From an uncultured Collinsella sp. (GTDB taxonomy: Bacteria > Actinomycetota > Coriobacteriia > Coriobacteriales > Coriobacteriaceae), in NCBI GenBank assembly GCA_900545605.1, contig UQZL01000025.1, positions 1-29,355 on the forward strand: a stretch of 29,355 nucleotides of DNA, written 5' to 3'. Shown in pieces: positions 1 through 5,607 of this stretch. Positions within the stretch are counted from its first letter, which is position 1; every line of letters starts with the position of its first letter. The position numbers were made by a program, and so were the translations under genes. The notes below the pieces were generated by a model that made no database searches, had not been told where the DNA came from, and saw nothing but the letters and a program-made list of their open reading frames with translations.

Positions 1-16
1 TATAACCATGCAACGG

Positions 17-42
17 AAAAGAGCCGCCCTTTCGGACGACTC
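17..42 (-). terminator. Intrinsic terminator, minus strand
   Basis: The minus strand forms a 9-bp stem (arms at 34-42 and 21-29) closed by a GAAA loop and followed by four U. Two pairs are U·G wobbles only when read as minus-strand RNA. It lies 32 bp beyond the hairpin repeat array at 74-369, so it would end any transcript running leftward through that array. Confidence 0.5.
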
Positions 43-73
43 AAACTGTAATGGGGTACCTACTCAGGCAAAC

Positions 74-369
74 GTCTCGATTTGTAACATCTAGACCCGC
101 TTTTGATGTCTAGATGTTACAAATCGAGATCATTCCGAGGGACAGCTCCGTTTGTCTCAATCTGTAACACGTAGACCCCGTTTTCACTGCTAGATGTTAC
201 AGATCGAAATCATTCCGAGGGACAGCTCCGTTTGTCTCAATCTGTAACAAGTGGACCCAATTTCCACTTCTAGATGTTACAGATCGAGACATTTCTTCGG
301 CTCCAACCTTTTGTCTCAATCTGTAACAGATAGACCCGTTTTAAGCCGCCACATGTTACAGATTGAGAC
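74..369. repeat. Four tandem ~80-bp units, each with a 57-nt hairpin
   Basis: Four 57-nt dyads lie at 74-130, 154-210, 234-290 and 313-369, with periods 80, 80 and 79. Each has a left arm like GTCTCAATCTGTAACA, a TAGACCC-containing loop side, and a right arm like TGTTACAGATTGAGAC. In unit 1 the arms are perfectly complementary over 22 bp; in unit 4 over 16 bp. The 23-nt spacers at 131-153 and 211-233 are identical and the third has diverged. The array lies between two minus-strand terminators and contains no plausible gene. Identical spacers and internal dyads rule out CRISPR. It could be an amplified REP/MITE-like element or a structured non-coding RNA; the sequence alone does not decide. 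Confidence 0.85.
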
Positions 370-437
370 AAACGGTCGGCCGGGCTCACAACAGACAGAA
401 TCGGCTAGCAGCAGCCGTGATCCCTTGGGGAGGGAGG

Positions 438-475
438 AAAAAGGGCCCCGGCCGGGATGACCGACCGGGGCCCTT
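438..475 (-). terminator. Terminator of the rubredoxin gene
   Basis: A 15-bp GC-rich stem has arms at 461-475 and 441-455 with a 5-nt loop, followed on the minus strand by a U run. One pair is U·G only in minus-strand RNA, which supports that orientation. It lies 41 nt past the rubredoxin stop codon. Confidence 0.85.
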
Positions 476-515
476 GGACAGAGCTATATGTTGCTGCAAG
501 TCGTGTGTCTACGAG

Positions 516-659
516 CTACTCCTCGACGAGCTCAAACTGATCGGGACCGACGCCGCACACCGGGCAGACGTAGTCCTCGGGCAGCTCGGGCGTGTCGACC
601 TCAACCTCGTAACCACAAACGATGCAAACGAACTTATACGTCTTCTTCTCCTCAGCCAT
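516..659 (-). CDS. Rubredoxin (47 aa)
   Basis: Small one-electron carrier with a single Fe(Cys)4 site. The protein has the two rubredoxin knuckles: CIVCGY at residues 12-17 and CPVCGVGPDQFE at 32-43, so Cys12, 15, 32 and 35 bind iron. The length is slightly short for a rubredoxin (usually 52-55). It starts at ATG 659 behind an AGGAG ribosome site 7 nt upstream. It lies 89 nt downstream of the flavin reductase gene on the same strand, has a possible own promoter at 704-731, and is followed by a strong terminator. In acetogens such as Moorella these two modules are one protein (high-molecular-weight rubredoxin) that passes NAD(P)H electrons to flavodiiron proteins for O2 or NO removal. A similar role here is inferred from that fusion. 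Confidence 0.93.
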   Translation of the reverse strand: MAEEKKTYKFVCIVCGYEVEVDTPELPEDYVCPVCGVGPDQFELVEE

Positions 660-703
660 GATGTTCTCCTCTCGAACGCGACTGGTGATGTACTTCGTTT
701 ATT

Positions 704-731
704 AGTATATGTTCTCAATAAAATAATGCAA
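704..731 (-). promoter_or_regulatory. Candidate promoter for the rubredoxin gene
   Basis: On the minus strand TTGCAT (726-731), a 16-nt spacer and TATACT (704-709) lie in a locally AT-rich gap between the flavin reductase and rubredoxin genes, about 45 nt before the rubredoxin start. It would let rubredoxin be made independently of the reductase. Confidence 0.5.
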
Positions 732-748
732 GTATTTTTACAACAATT

Positions 749-1252
749 CTAGCCTTGATAGGACGAGGCCTTCGGAGGCGTCTTGCCCTTCAGGACCTTG
801 TGATAGTAGTCGTACGTCAGCGGCGTCTCGTCGCTCAGGCGCTCGGCATCCTCGACCTCGCCGATAAACAGTAGATGCGTGCCCACATCCACAGTGTCGA
901 TCAAACGGCAGCTAAACAGGGCCGCCGCGTGCTCGGGCACATAGGGCATGCCCAGAGCCGTCTCGCGGGTCTCGTATTTGGCAAACTTGTCATAATCGCT
1001 GCTGGTGCGGAACCCAAAGTTGCCGATATAGAGCATGTCGGCCGTCTGATCGATCACGGTCAGCGCGAACGCTTTGGCCGATGCTATGACGCCCGAGGTG
1101 ACGTTGTCCTTGTTCACGGCAACCGAAATGCGCGGCGGTGCGGACGTCACCTGCACCGCAGTGTTGATGACGCAGCCGGCGCGCAGCCCGTCTGCCGCAG
1201 CGCTCACCACGTACAGACCGCTCGGCATGGTAAAGAACGCGGTTTTGTCCAT
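749..1252 (-). CDS. Flavin reductase domain protein (Hrb-type NAD(P)H:rubredoxin oxidoreductase half)
   Basis: A 167-aa protein made of one flavin reductase-like (FMN-binding split barrel) domain. It opens with a PSGLYVVS segment typical of the family and ends with an LTYDYYHKVLKGKTPPKA stretch, which matches the end of the flavin domain in high-molecular-weight rubredoxins, just before their rubredoxin module. Here the rubredoxin is the separate next gene (516-659). The probable role is moving electrons from NAD(P)H through FMN to rubredoxin in the cytoplasm for oxidative or nitrosative stress defence; this is inferred from the family. The start is ATG 1252, because AGGGGAG lies 8 nt upstream; the open frame extends further upstream but without a ribosome site and across the terminator at 1304-1334. 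Confidence 0.85.
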   Translation of the reverse strand: MDKTAFFTMPSGLYVVSAAADGLRAGCVINTAVQVTSAPPRISVAVNKDNVTSGVIASAKAFALTVIDQTADMLYIGNFGFRTSSDYDKFAKYETRETALGMPYVPEHAAALFSCRLIDTVDVGTHLLFIGEVEDAERLSDETPLTYDYYHKVLKGKTPPKASSYQG

Positions 1253-1303
1253 AACGATCACTCCCCTAACCTGGGTTGGTACCTTATGGATGTATGTACC
1301 CAC

Positions 1304-1334
1304 AAAAAAGGCGGCGCCCATAACGGGCGCCGCC
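1304..1334 (-). terminator. Terminator between smpB and the flavin reductase gene
   Basis: A perfect 10-bp stem GGCGGCGCCC/GGGCGCCGCC (1310-1319 and 1325-1334) with a 5-nt loop is followed on the minus strand by six U. It is about 130 nt after the smpB stop and 52 nt before the flavin reductase start. Confidence 0.88.
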
Positions 1335-1381
1335 CCATACACATATGTGCCAAGATTGCAGGTCAGCCAAGTCCCTCCACC

Positions 1382-1450
1382 AAGTTGCGGTGAAATAGTT
1401 CCTGCTTGTCGGGTATTTGGCCTCAAACAGGAACTATTCCACCGCAACTT
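1382..1450. repeat. Long inverted repeat (23-nt arms) downstream of smpB
   Basis: Arms at 1382-1404 and 1428-1450 are complementary at 22 of 23 positions (AAGTTGCGGTGAAATAGTTC and its complement) around a 23-nt loop. It ends 11 nt past the smpB stop codon. There is no U tract on either strand, so it is not a classic terminator; it may be a dispersed palindromic element or an mRNA 3'-end stabiliser. Confidence 0.8.
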
Positions 1451-1461
1451 ATACAGAGTGC

Positions 1462-1932
1462 CTAGCGGTTACGCTCCTTAAGCGCGCGGTCAATCTCGCG
1501 CTGAACGTCGCGCTTGGCCATGTCTTCGCGCTTGTCGTAAAGCTTTTTGCCGCGGCCTAGGCCCAGCAGCAGCTTTACGCGGCCATCGGTATTAAAGTAG
1601 AGCTCCAACGGCACCAGTGCATAGCCGCGATTACGCAGCTTACCGTCAAGAAAATCAATTTCCTTGCGGTGCAGCAGCAGACGACGGCGGCGATCAGGGT
1701 CGCGGTTCCACACGCCACCATGGCTATAAGGGTGAATATGCAGGCCCACGAGCCAGCACTCGCCGCCACGAATCAGTGCAAAGGTGTCGGTGATCTGGCA
1801 CGCGCGCTCGCGAATCGACTTGACCTCGGTACCGCTCAGCTCAATGCCGCACTCAAAGGTCTCATCGATAAAGTACTCGTGGTGTGCCGAGCGATTCTTG
1901 GAGATGAGCTTGCGCTCGCGCTTACTGGGCAT
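1462..1932 (-). CDS. smpB: SsrA-binding protein SmpB
   Basis: A 156-aa protein that binds tmRNA and delivers it to ribosomes stalled on mRNAs lacking a stop codon. Family hallmarks are ISKNRSAHHEYFIDETFECGI at the N-terminus (split here over residues 10-30), GTEVKSIRE (35-43), the HIHPYSHG segment (66-73), and the basic C-terminal tail GKKLYDKREDMAKRDVQREI (128-147) that enters the decoding centre. Length is normal. The start is ATG 1932, behind AGGAGG, and overlaps the last 11 nt of the upstream TPR-like gene, so the two are probably translationally coupled. No ssrA (tmRNA) gene is visible downstream. Confidence 0.97.
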   Translation of the reverse strand: MPSKRERKLISKNRSAHHEYFIDETFECGIELSGTEVKSIRERACQITDTFALIRGGECWLVGLHIHPYSHGGVWNRDPDRRRRLLLHRKEIDFLDGKLRNRGYALVPLELYFNTDGRVKLLLGLGRGKKLYDKREDMAKRDVQREIDRALKERNR

Positions 1933-2839
1933 CGCTGGCCTCCTCGGTCCCATCGACGTTTGAGCCCGCGGCGTCGCGCTTTGCCTTACGCTCGGCATTG
2001 AGCTCGGCGTCGCTCTCGCGCACCAGTTTGATAATCGCCGCGCAGGCCTCCTCGCCCACAAGGTCGCGAGCACGCACTGTCAGGCGCGTCGCCTCCTGCT
2101 TGTCGCCGTCGTTTGCAGCATCGGTCGCGCACATAATCAGGCAGATGGCAATCTCGGCCGAAGGCGAGGTCGGCACGCCTTGCAGGGCCAGTTCACCCAT
2201 CACGTGCTCGTCGCTCTCCTCGGCGGCATCCGGATAGGTGGTATGAATCTTGTTGAGCAGGCGCGTCGTGTGCGCATCGTTGGGCGCTAAGCGCAGTGCC
2301 AGACGCGCGCAACCCACGGCGGCCGAGACATTCTCGGTCTCGGGCTCAAGGAAATACTGGCCCAAGTTGGCATAGGCGCGGGCGGCGCACTTGCCGTCGC
2401 TCGCGCGCTCCAGCACCGAGAACGAAAGCGATGCCCATTCCTGCTTGTCCTCGAGCGCGCGGAACAGCTCGGCCAAGTCCAAGCGATAGTTGCAGTTCAT
2501 GGGGTCCCAACGCACAGCCTGCATCAGAGCATTACGAGCGCTCACATAATCCTGCTGGCGAATGTAGGCAAACGCCATGTCAGAGTACAGGCGATCAAAC
2601 GGCACCTCGACCTGCACGAGCTCGCGCGGATCCTTCTCCACGCGGCGATAGGCCAAGCGCTCAAACTTGCTATCGAAGCTAAAGTATTGGCGCTTCTCCT
2701 CCGTCTTGCACTCGGCGTCGATATACTCCTCGGCGAGCTCCACCAGGCGCTCCAACAGCGGCGTCGCCGTAGCCAGGTCGCCCTGCGCCAGATAGTTCTC
2801 GGCATACGTGATGTCTTGCAAGCTGATGGGCAGATCCAT
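1922..2839 (-). CDS. TPR-like repeat protein of unknown function
   Basis: A 305-aa, mostly helical, soluble protein without signal peptide or membrane segments. Residues 84-117 (LYSDMAFAYIRQQDYVSARN... ending WDP) and 152-187 (AARAYANLGQYF... ending LAPND) have the spacing and small/large residue pattern of tetratricopeptide repeats, so it likely acts as a protein-binding scaffold. The last ~40 residues are charged and Ala/Glu-rich. The start ATG 2839 has GAGGAG upstream. It is the first gene of a two-gene unit with smpB (11-nt overlap). Its partner is unknown; a link to ribosome rescue would be only inference from the overlap. Confidence 0.75.
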   Translation of the reverse strand: MDLPISLQDITYAENYLAQGDLATATPLLERLVELAEEYIDAECKTEEKRQYFSFDSKFERLAYRRVEKDPRELVQVEVPFDRLYSDMAFAYIRQQDYVSARNALMQAVRWDPMNCNYRLDLAELFRALEDKQEWASLSFSVLERASDGKCAARAYANLGQYFLEPETENVSAAVGCARLALRLAPNDAHTTRLLNKIHTTYPDAAEESDEHVMGELALQGVPTSPSAEIAICLIMCATDAANDGDKQEATRLTVRARDLVGEEACAAIIKLVRESDAELNAERKAKRDAAGSNVDGTEEASDAQ

Positions 2840-2895
2840 GGCTACTCCTCGATCTGAACGAAACACGGCAGGCGCCGTATATACGGTCGATACAC

Positions 2896-2923
2896 AAAAC
2901 CCGGGTCTCTTGCGAGGCCCGGG
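2896..2923 (-). terminator. Terminator of the tRNA-Gln/tRNA-Glu unit
   Basis: A 10-bp stem CCCGGGCCTC/GAGACCCGGG in minus-strand RNA (one G·U) with a 4-nt loop, followed by UUUU. It lies 15 nt after the 3' end of tRNA-Glu. Confidence 0.88.
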
Positions 2924-2937
2924 CGTTCATTTGTGGG

Positions 2938-3011
2938 TAGCCCGTACCAGATTCGAACTGGTGATCTCCGCCTTGAGAGGGCGGCGTCCTAAACCGCTAG
3001 ACGAACGGGCC
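2938..3011 (-). tRNA. tRNA-Glu (CTC anticodon)
   Basis: The minus strand folds as a cloverleaf: acceptor GGCCCGT/ACGGGCT, anticodon stem CCGCC/GGCGG with loop CTCTCAA (anticodon CTC, reading GAG), and T arm with TTCGAAT. The discriminator is A. The 3' CCA is not encoded (CCC follows), so it must be added. It lies 17 nt downstream of tRNA-Gln in the same transcript. Confidence 0.95.
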
Positions 3012-3028
3012 ATATGTAGCAAATGCAA

Positions 3029-3102
3029 TGGCTGGGATGGAGGGAGTCGAACCCCCATTGACGGAACCAGAATCCGCTGTCCTGCCATTAGACGACATCC
3101 CA
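3029..3102 (-). tRNA. tRNA-Gln (CTG anticodon)
   Basis: Cloverleaf on the minus strand: acceptor TGGGATG with its complement, anticodon stem GCGGA/TCCGT and loop TTCTGGT (anticodon CTG, reading CAG), and T arm GGGGGTTCGACTCCC. CCA is encoded at 3029-3031. The U1 and G73 discriminator fit glutamine tRNAs. Confidence 0.95.
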
Positions 3103-3146
3103 ATGACTGCATCGCTGCGCTCGGCTGTGCCTTTGCGCAAGAAAGA

Positions 3147-3175
3147 AATATACGGGAAGTCTCGCCGTGACGCAA
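3147..3175 (-). promoter_or_regulatory. Promoter of the tRNA unit
   Basis: TTGCGT (3170-3175), a 17-nt spacer and TATATT (3147-3152) on the minus strand, about 45 nt upstream of tRNA-Gln. AT-rich sequence lies upstream of the -35, as is common at stable RNA promoters. Confidence 0.75.
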
Positions 3176-3299
3176 GCCCCAATTTTGACTTTTTTGAAAT
3201 TCGGTCAAATTGGCCTAATTTCGTTCAACCCGTGAAGGACCTGTGAAGCCGACCGCTGTACACGAAGGGCAAAACGCCGCGAGCGGTAGCCGTCAACCG

Positions 3300-3328
3300 T
3301 TGGCAGATTCTACCGCGAAAACGATAGC
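3300..3328 (+). promoter_or_regulatory. Possible promoter for the 136-aa gene
   Basis: TTGGCA (3300-3305), a 17-nt spacer and GATAGC (3323-3328), 51 nt before the start at 3379. The -10 match is weak. The rest of the 3176-3378 gap shows no gene. Confidence 0.3.
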
Positions 3329-3378
3329 ACTAGGCAACACAATCGAAGTATCAATGATCGCGTAGATATCGAGGCACC

Positions 3379-3789
3379 ATGGACGAAGAGCTTGATTACC
3401 TATGGGAGACCCTGGGCCTCGAGATCGCTGCTGACCTTTGGCCCGAACGGGACAAAATCCATCCCACACTGCGCCCAGCCATCACGGTGATGCAGGCAAG
3501 CTACCGTCGCGCCTCATTTTTGATCATGCGGACGTCATGGCATGCGGCGCTCCCCGACCTCAAGCGCATCCAGGCAAGCCTCGTCGAGCTGTCCGGCATG
3601 CCGACCGTCATATCCGAGACGAACCTGGAGCGGCGGCAGCGCGAGCGCCTGCAGCGGCAACGGATTCCGTTTATCTGCCCCGGCATTCAGGCATACCTGC
3701 CCTTTATGGACGAAGAGTACTGGAGCGACACGCCCGACAAGCATGTAAAGATCTACGACCCACGCGAATGGGCGCAGCTGGAGGACTGA
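3379..3789 (+). CDS. Unknown protein resembling the N-terminal part of a MarR-like regulator group
   Basis: A 136-aa soluble protein. Residues 60-117 follow a pattern I associate with a group of MarR-type regulators: a leading KRIQASLVELSGMPTV stretch, a Glu-Thr-x-Leu-Glu segment, many Arg, then QRIPFICPGIQAYLPFMD (93-110). In those proteins a winged-helix DNA-binding domain follows; here the protein stops about 25 residues later, so the DNA-binding part is missing or the protein never had one. There is no frameshifted continuation just after the stop, where a tandem repeat begins at 3809. The start ATG 3379 has only a weak GAGG upstream. It is one of few plus-strand genes here and stands alone. 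Function is not assigned. Confidence 0.6.
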   Translation: MDEELDYLWETLGLEIAADLWPERDKIHPTLRPAITVMQASYRRASFLIMRTSWHAALPDLKRIQASLVELSGMPTVISETNLERRQRERLQRQRIPFICPGIQAYLPFMDEEYWSDTPDKHVKIYDPREWAQLED

Positions 3790-3808
3790 CTGGGGCAGGC
3801 CCGCCGGC

Positions 3809-3978
3809 GGAAAGTGCGTCCCAGATTTCAAGCTCAAACTGGTCCCCACTTTCCCGTCGAGCCCTCAATCGGAAACCGTGTCCCAGAATCAGCGCTCGAA
3901 ACGGGATGTCATTTCCGATAGAGCGCTCAACCGGAAAACACACCCCAGAATCGCCACTCAAAACGGGACGCACTTTCC
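3809..3978. repeat. Three tandem 62-bp units with 46-nt hairpins
   Basis: Three 46-nt units at 3809-3854, 3871-3916 and 3933-3978, separated by 16-nt linkers at 3855-3870 and 3917-3932. Each begins GGAAA, has CCCAGA(A/T)T and CTCAAA/CTCGAA in the middle and ends TTTCC, so each can fold on itself. Pairs of units also match in inverted orientation: GGAAAGTGCGTCCC opens unit 1 and its exact complement GGGACGCACTTTCC closes unit 3. The array fills the space between two convergent genes (stops at 3789 and 3986). Confidence 0.85.
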
Positions 3979-3985
3979 GCAGCCG

Positions 3986-4345
3986 CTACAGCAACGCCTC
4001 GGTCCAAGCCGCTTCTTTGAAGCCAGGAATCGCAAAGTCGTCGCCCACCAGCAGCGGACGCTTAACCAGCATGCCGTCGGTCGCCAGCAGCTCGTAGCAC
4101 TCCTGATCCGTCATCCCCGCGTCCAGGCGTGCCTTCAAGCCCAGCTCTCGATATTTCATGCCCGACGAGTTAAAGAAGCGTCGCACCGGCAGCCCCGAAC
4201 GAGCAATCCAGGTCGCAAGTTCATCGGCCGTGGGATTGCCCGTAACGATATCGCGGTCGATATACTCAACCCCATGTTCGTCCAGCCAGGCCTTGGCCTT
4301 TTTACACGTCGAGCACTTGGGATATTCAACAAACAGTACGGTCAT
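3986..4345 (-). CDS. ArsC/Spx-family thioredoxin-fold protein
   Basis: A 119-aa protein of the arsenate reductase ArsC/Spx/YffB superfamily. It starts MTVLFVEYPKCSTCKKAKAWL, so a CxxC redox pair (Cys11, Cys14) sits at the end of the first strand, as in Spx and MgsR. RRFFNSSGMKYRELGLK (about residues 55-71) and VKRPLLV with its cis-proline are family hallmarks. It could reduce arsenate or a disulfide, or act as an Spx-like RNA polymerase partner; no ars genes are nearby, so arsenate resistance is not supported. The start ATG 4345 follows GGAGG. It stands alone after the MurNAc operon, with the tandem repeats directly past its stop. Confidence 0.85.
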   Translation of the reverse strand: MTVLFVEYPKCSTCKKAKAWLDEHGVEYIDRDIVTGNPTADELATWIARSGLPVRRFFNSSGMKYRELGLKARLDAGMTDQECYELLATDGMLVKRPLLVGDDFAIPGFKEAAWTEALL

Positions 4346-4437
4346 GGGAATCCTCCGAATGTAGATCGGCCAACGCAGGTACACACCATACGAGGCGCCT
4401 TCGCATGATGAGGCAATTGTAGCCCATGGGTCACACG

Positions 4438-5490
4438 CTAAACGAAGCGTACCCCGAATCCGCGTTTGATGAACGGCAGCAGCTCCATTGCCTCGGGCGT
4501 GATATGGCCTGCAACGTTCATGCGCTCGTCGCCGGGAAGATCAACCCGCGCAATCTCAAGCTCACCTTCGTAGCGTCCATAGCCGCTATTGCTCACAGCG
4601 ATCGACCCCGTCTTTCGCGGCACGCCGGCACCGGTATCCGTCGGCGCGGAATCCGGCTTAAGCGTCGTGCGCGACTCCTGAGACCTAAAGATGAGGGTGC
4701 TCGAATCGGGCCGGTCGTGATGAATCTGCCCACGTACATAGGCATAACCGGGCTCAAGCTCACATTGCACATCCACGTATCCGGCAGAAACTTGAGCAAA
4801 CTGTGCCCAACCCGCTTCGGAAAGATCGGGGTCGCCGACCAAAACAATGTCGCAATCGGCGCCATGTGCGAGCTCAAGCATGTTGAGGGCAACCTTTGAC
4901 GCGCGACCGCGCTGCGCCTCAACCGTCGGCAGTCCCTCGAATACCGGCCCGCGAACGTTGGCATCACCCGGCACAAAAGCCATGATTTCGAAGCCAAGCG
5001 CCGCAAGACGAAGATTCGTCCGAGCAATGTCCTCCAGAGCTAAACCGGTATAAGGCTTGGGATAAAAATTGTGGCAGGCGGCAAAACGAGTCACATCGGC
5101 ACCGGCTTCTCGCCACGTTGCGATTTCATCAGAACTCACCGTCGATGCATTAACCACAATGCGAAATACACCGGACAGCTCCGCGACCCGCTGGGCACTA
5201 AAGCCATAATCCAAGCGCAGGTACTCCAGTCCCAGATCACGCAAGTCCTCCATGCGCTCAAGGCCCAGCAAATCGCATGTGCGCGGCCCCACATCGGCAA
5301 TGAGCGCAATGCCGCGGGCGGAAAGCAGCGACAGCACCTGGCGAACCTTATCGGCATACGCCGCTCCCCCGTCCTCGGGAATATGCAGTGAGGTAAACGC
5401 ATAGCGCGCACCCGCCGCGGCACCACGCTCAATCGTCCGCTCGATATCCTGCAGAGGGCTGGAAAGATAAATCGAAATACCTGTTTTCAC
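4438..5490 (-). CDS. mupG: MupG-family 6-phospho-N-acetylmuramidase (DUF871)
   Basis: A 350-aa cytoplasmic protein of the MupG/DUF871 family: a TIM barrel (about 1-235) plus a C-terminal cyclophilin-like domain. MupG of Staphylococcus aureus splits MurNAc-6-P from GlcNAc after PTS uptake of the cell wall disaccharide. Visible family features are the start KTGISIYLSS, TSLHIPEDG (33-41), LRLDYGF, and the HNFYPKPYTGL segment. The context is decisive: the next genes upstream are murP, murQ and murR, the same set as in S. aureus. The start is GTG 5490, chosen because AAAGGAG lies 9 nt upstream. That ribosome site directly follows a terminator-like hairpin (5507-5540), so mupG may be expressed by read-through from murP. 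Confidence 0.92.
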   Translation of the reverse strand: MKTGISIYLSSPLQDIERTIERGAAAGARYAFTSLHIPEDGGAAYADKVRQVLSLLSARGIALIADVGPRTCDLLGLERMEDLRDLGLEYLRLDYGFSAQRVAELSGVFRIVVNASTVSSDEIATWREAGADVTRFAACHNFYPKPYTGLALEDIARTNLRLAALGFEIMAFVPGDANVRGPVFEGLPTVEAQRGRASKVALNMLELAHGADCDIVLVGDPDLSEAGWAQFAQVSAGYVDVQCELEPGYAYVRGQIHHDRPDSSTLIFRSQESRTTLKPDSAPTDTGAGVPRKTGSIAVSNSGYGRYEGELEIARVDLPGDERMNVAGHITPEAMELLPFIKRGFGVRFV

Positions 5491-5506
5491 GCTTCAACGC
5501 TCCTTT

Positions 5507-5540
5507 AAAAAAGGCCGGCGGAGCAGTTAGCCCCGCCGGC
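5507..5540 (-). terminator. Hairpin plus U tract between murP and mupG
   Basis: A 10-bp stem GCCGGCGGGG/CTCCGCCGGC in minus-strand RNA (one G·U that would be A·C on the plus strand) with a 7-nt loop, followed by six U and immediately by the mupG Shine-Dalgarno. It could be an intra-operon attenuator that lowers mupG relative to murP, or a conditional terminator. Confidence 0.85.
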
Positions 5541-5607
5541 ACAACCATAGCATCAAGAGATCTGCGGCACGTCAAGACGCTCGAATGACATGGCGCACAG
5601 CATCAGG

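Noticed and set aside
74..369. CRISPR-like regular array
   Set aside because: The conserved parts include the spacers (two are identical), each unit is a long dyad, and no cas gene is near.
1253..1461. tmRNA gene next to smpB
   Set aside because: No Ala-tRNA-like ends or tag frame are visible; only a palindrome and a terminator.
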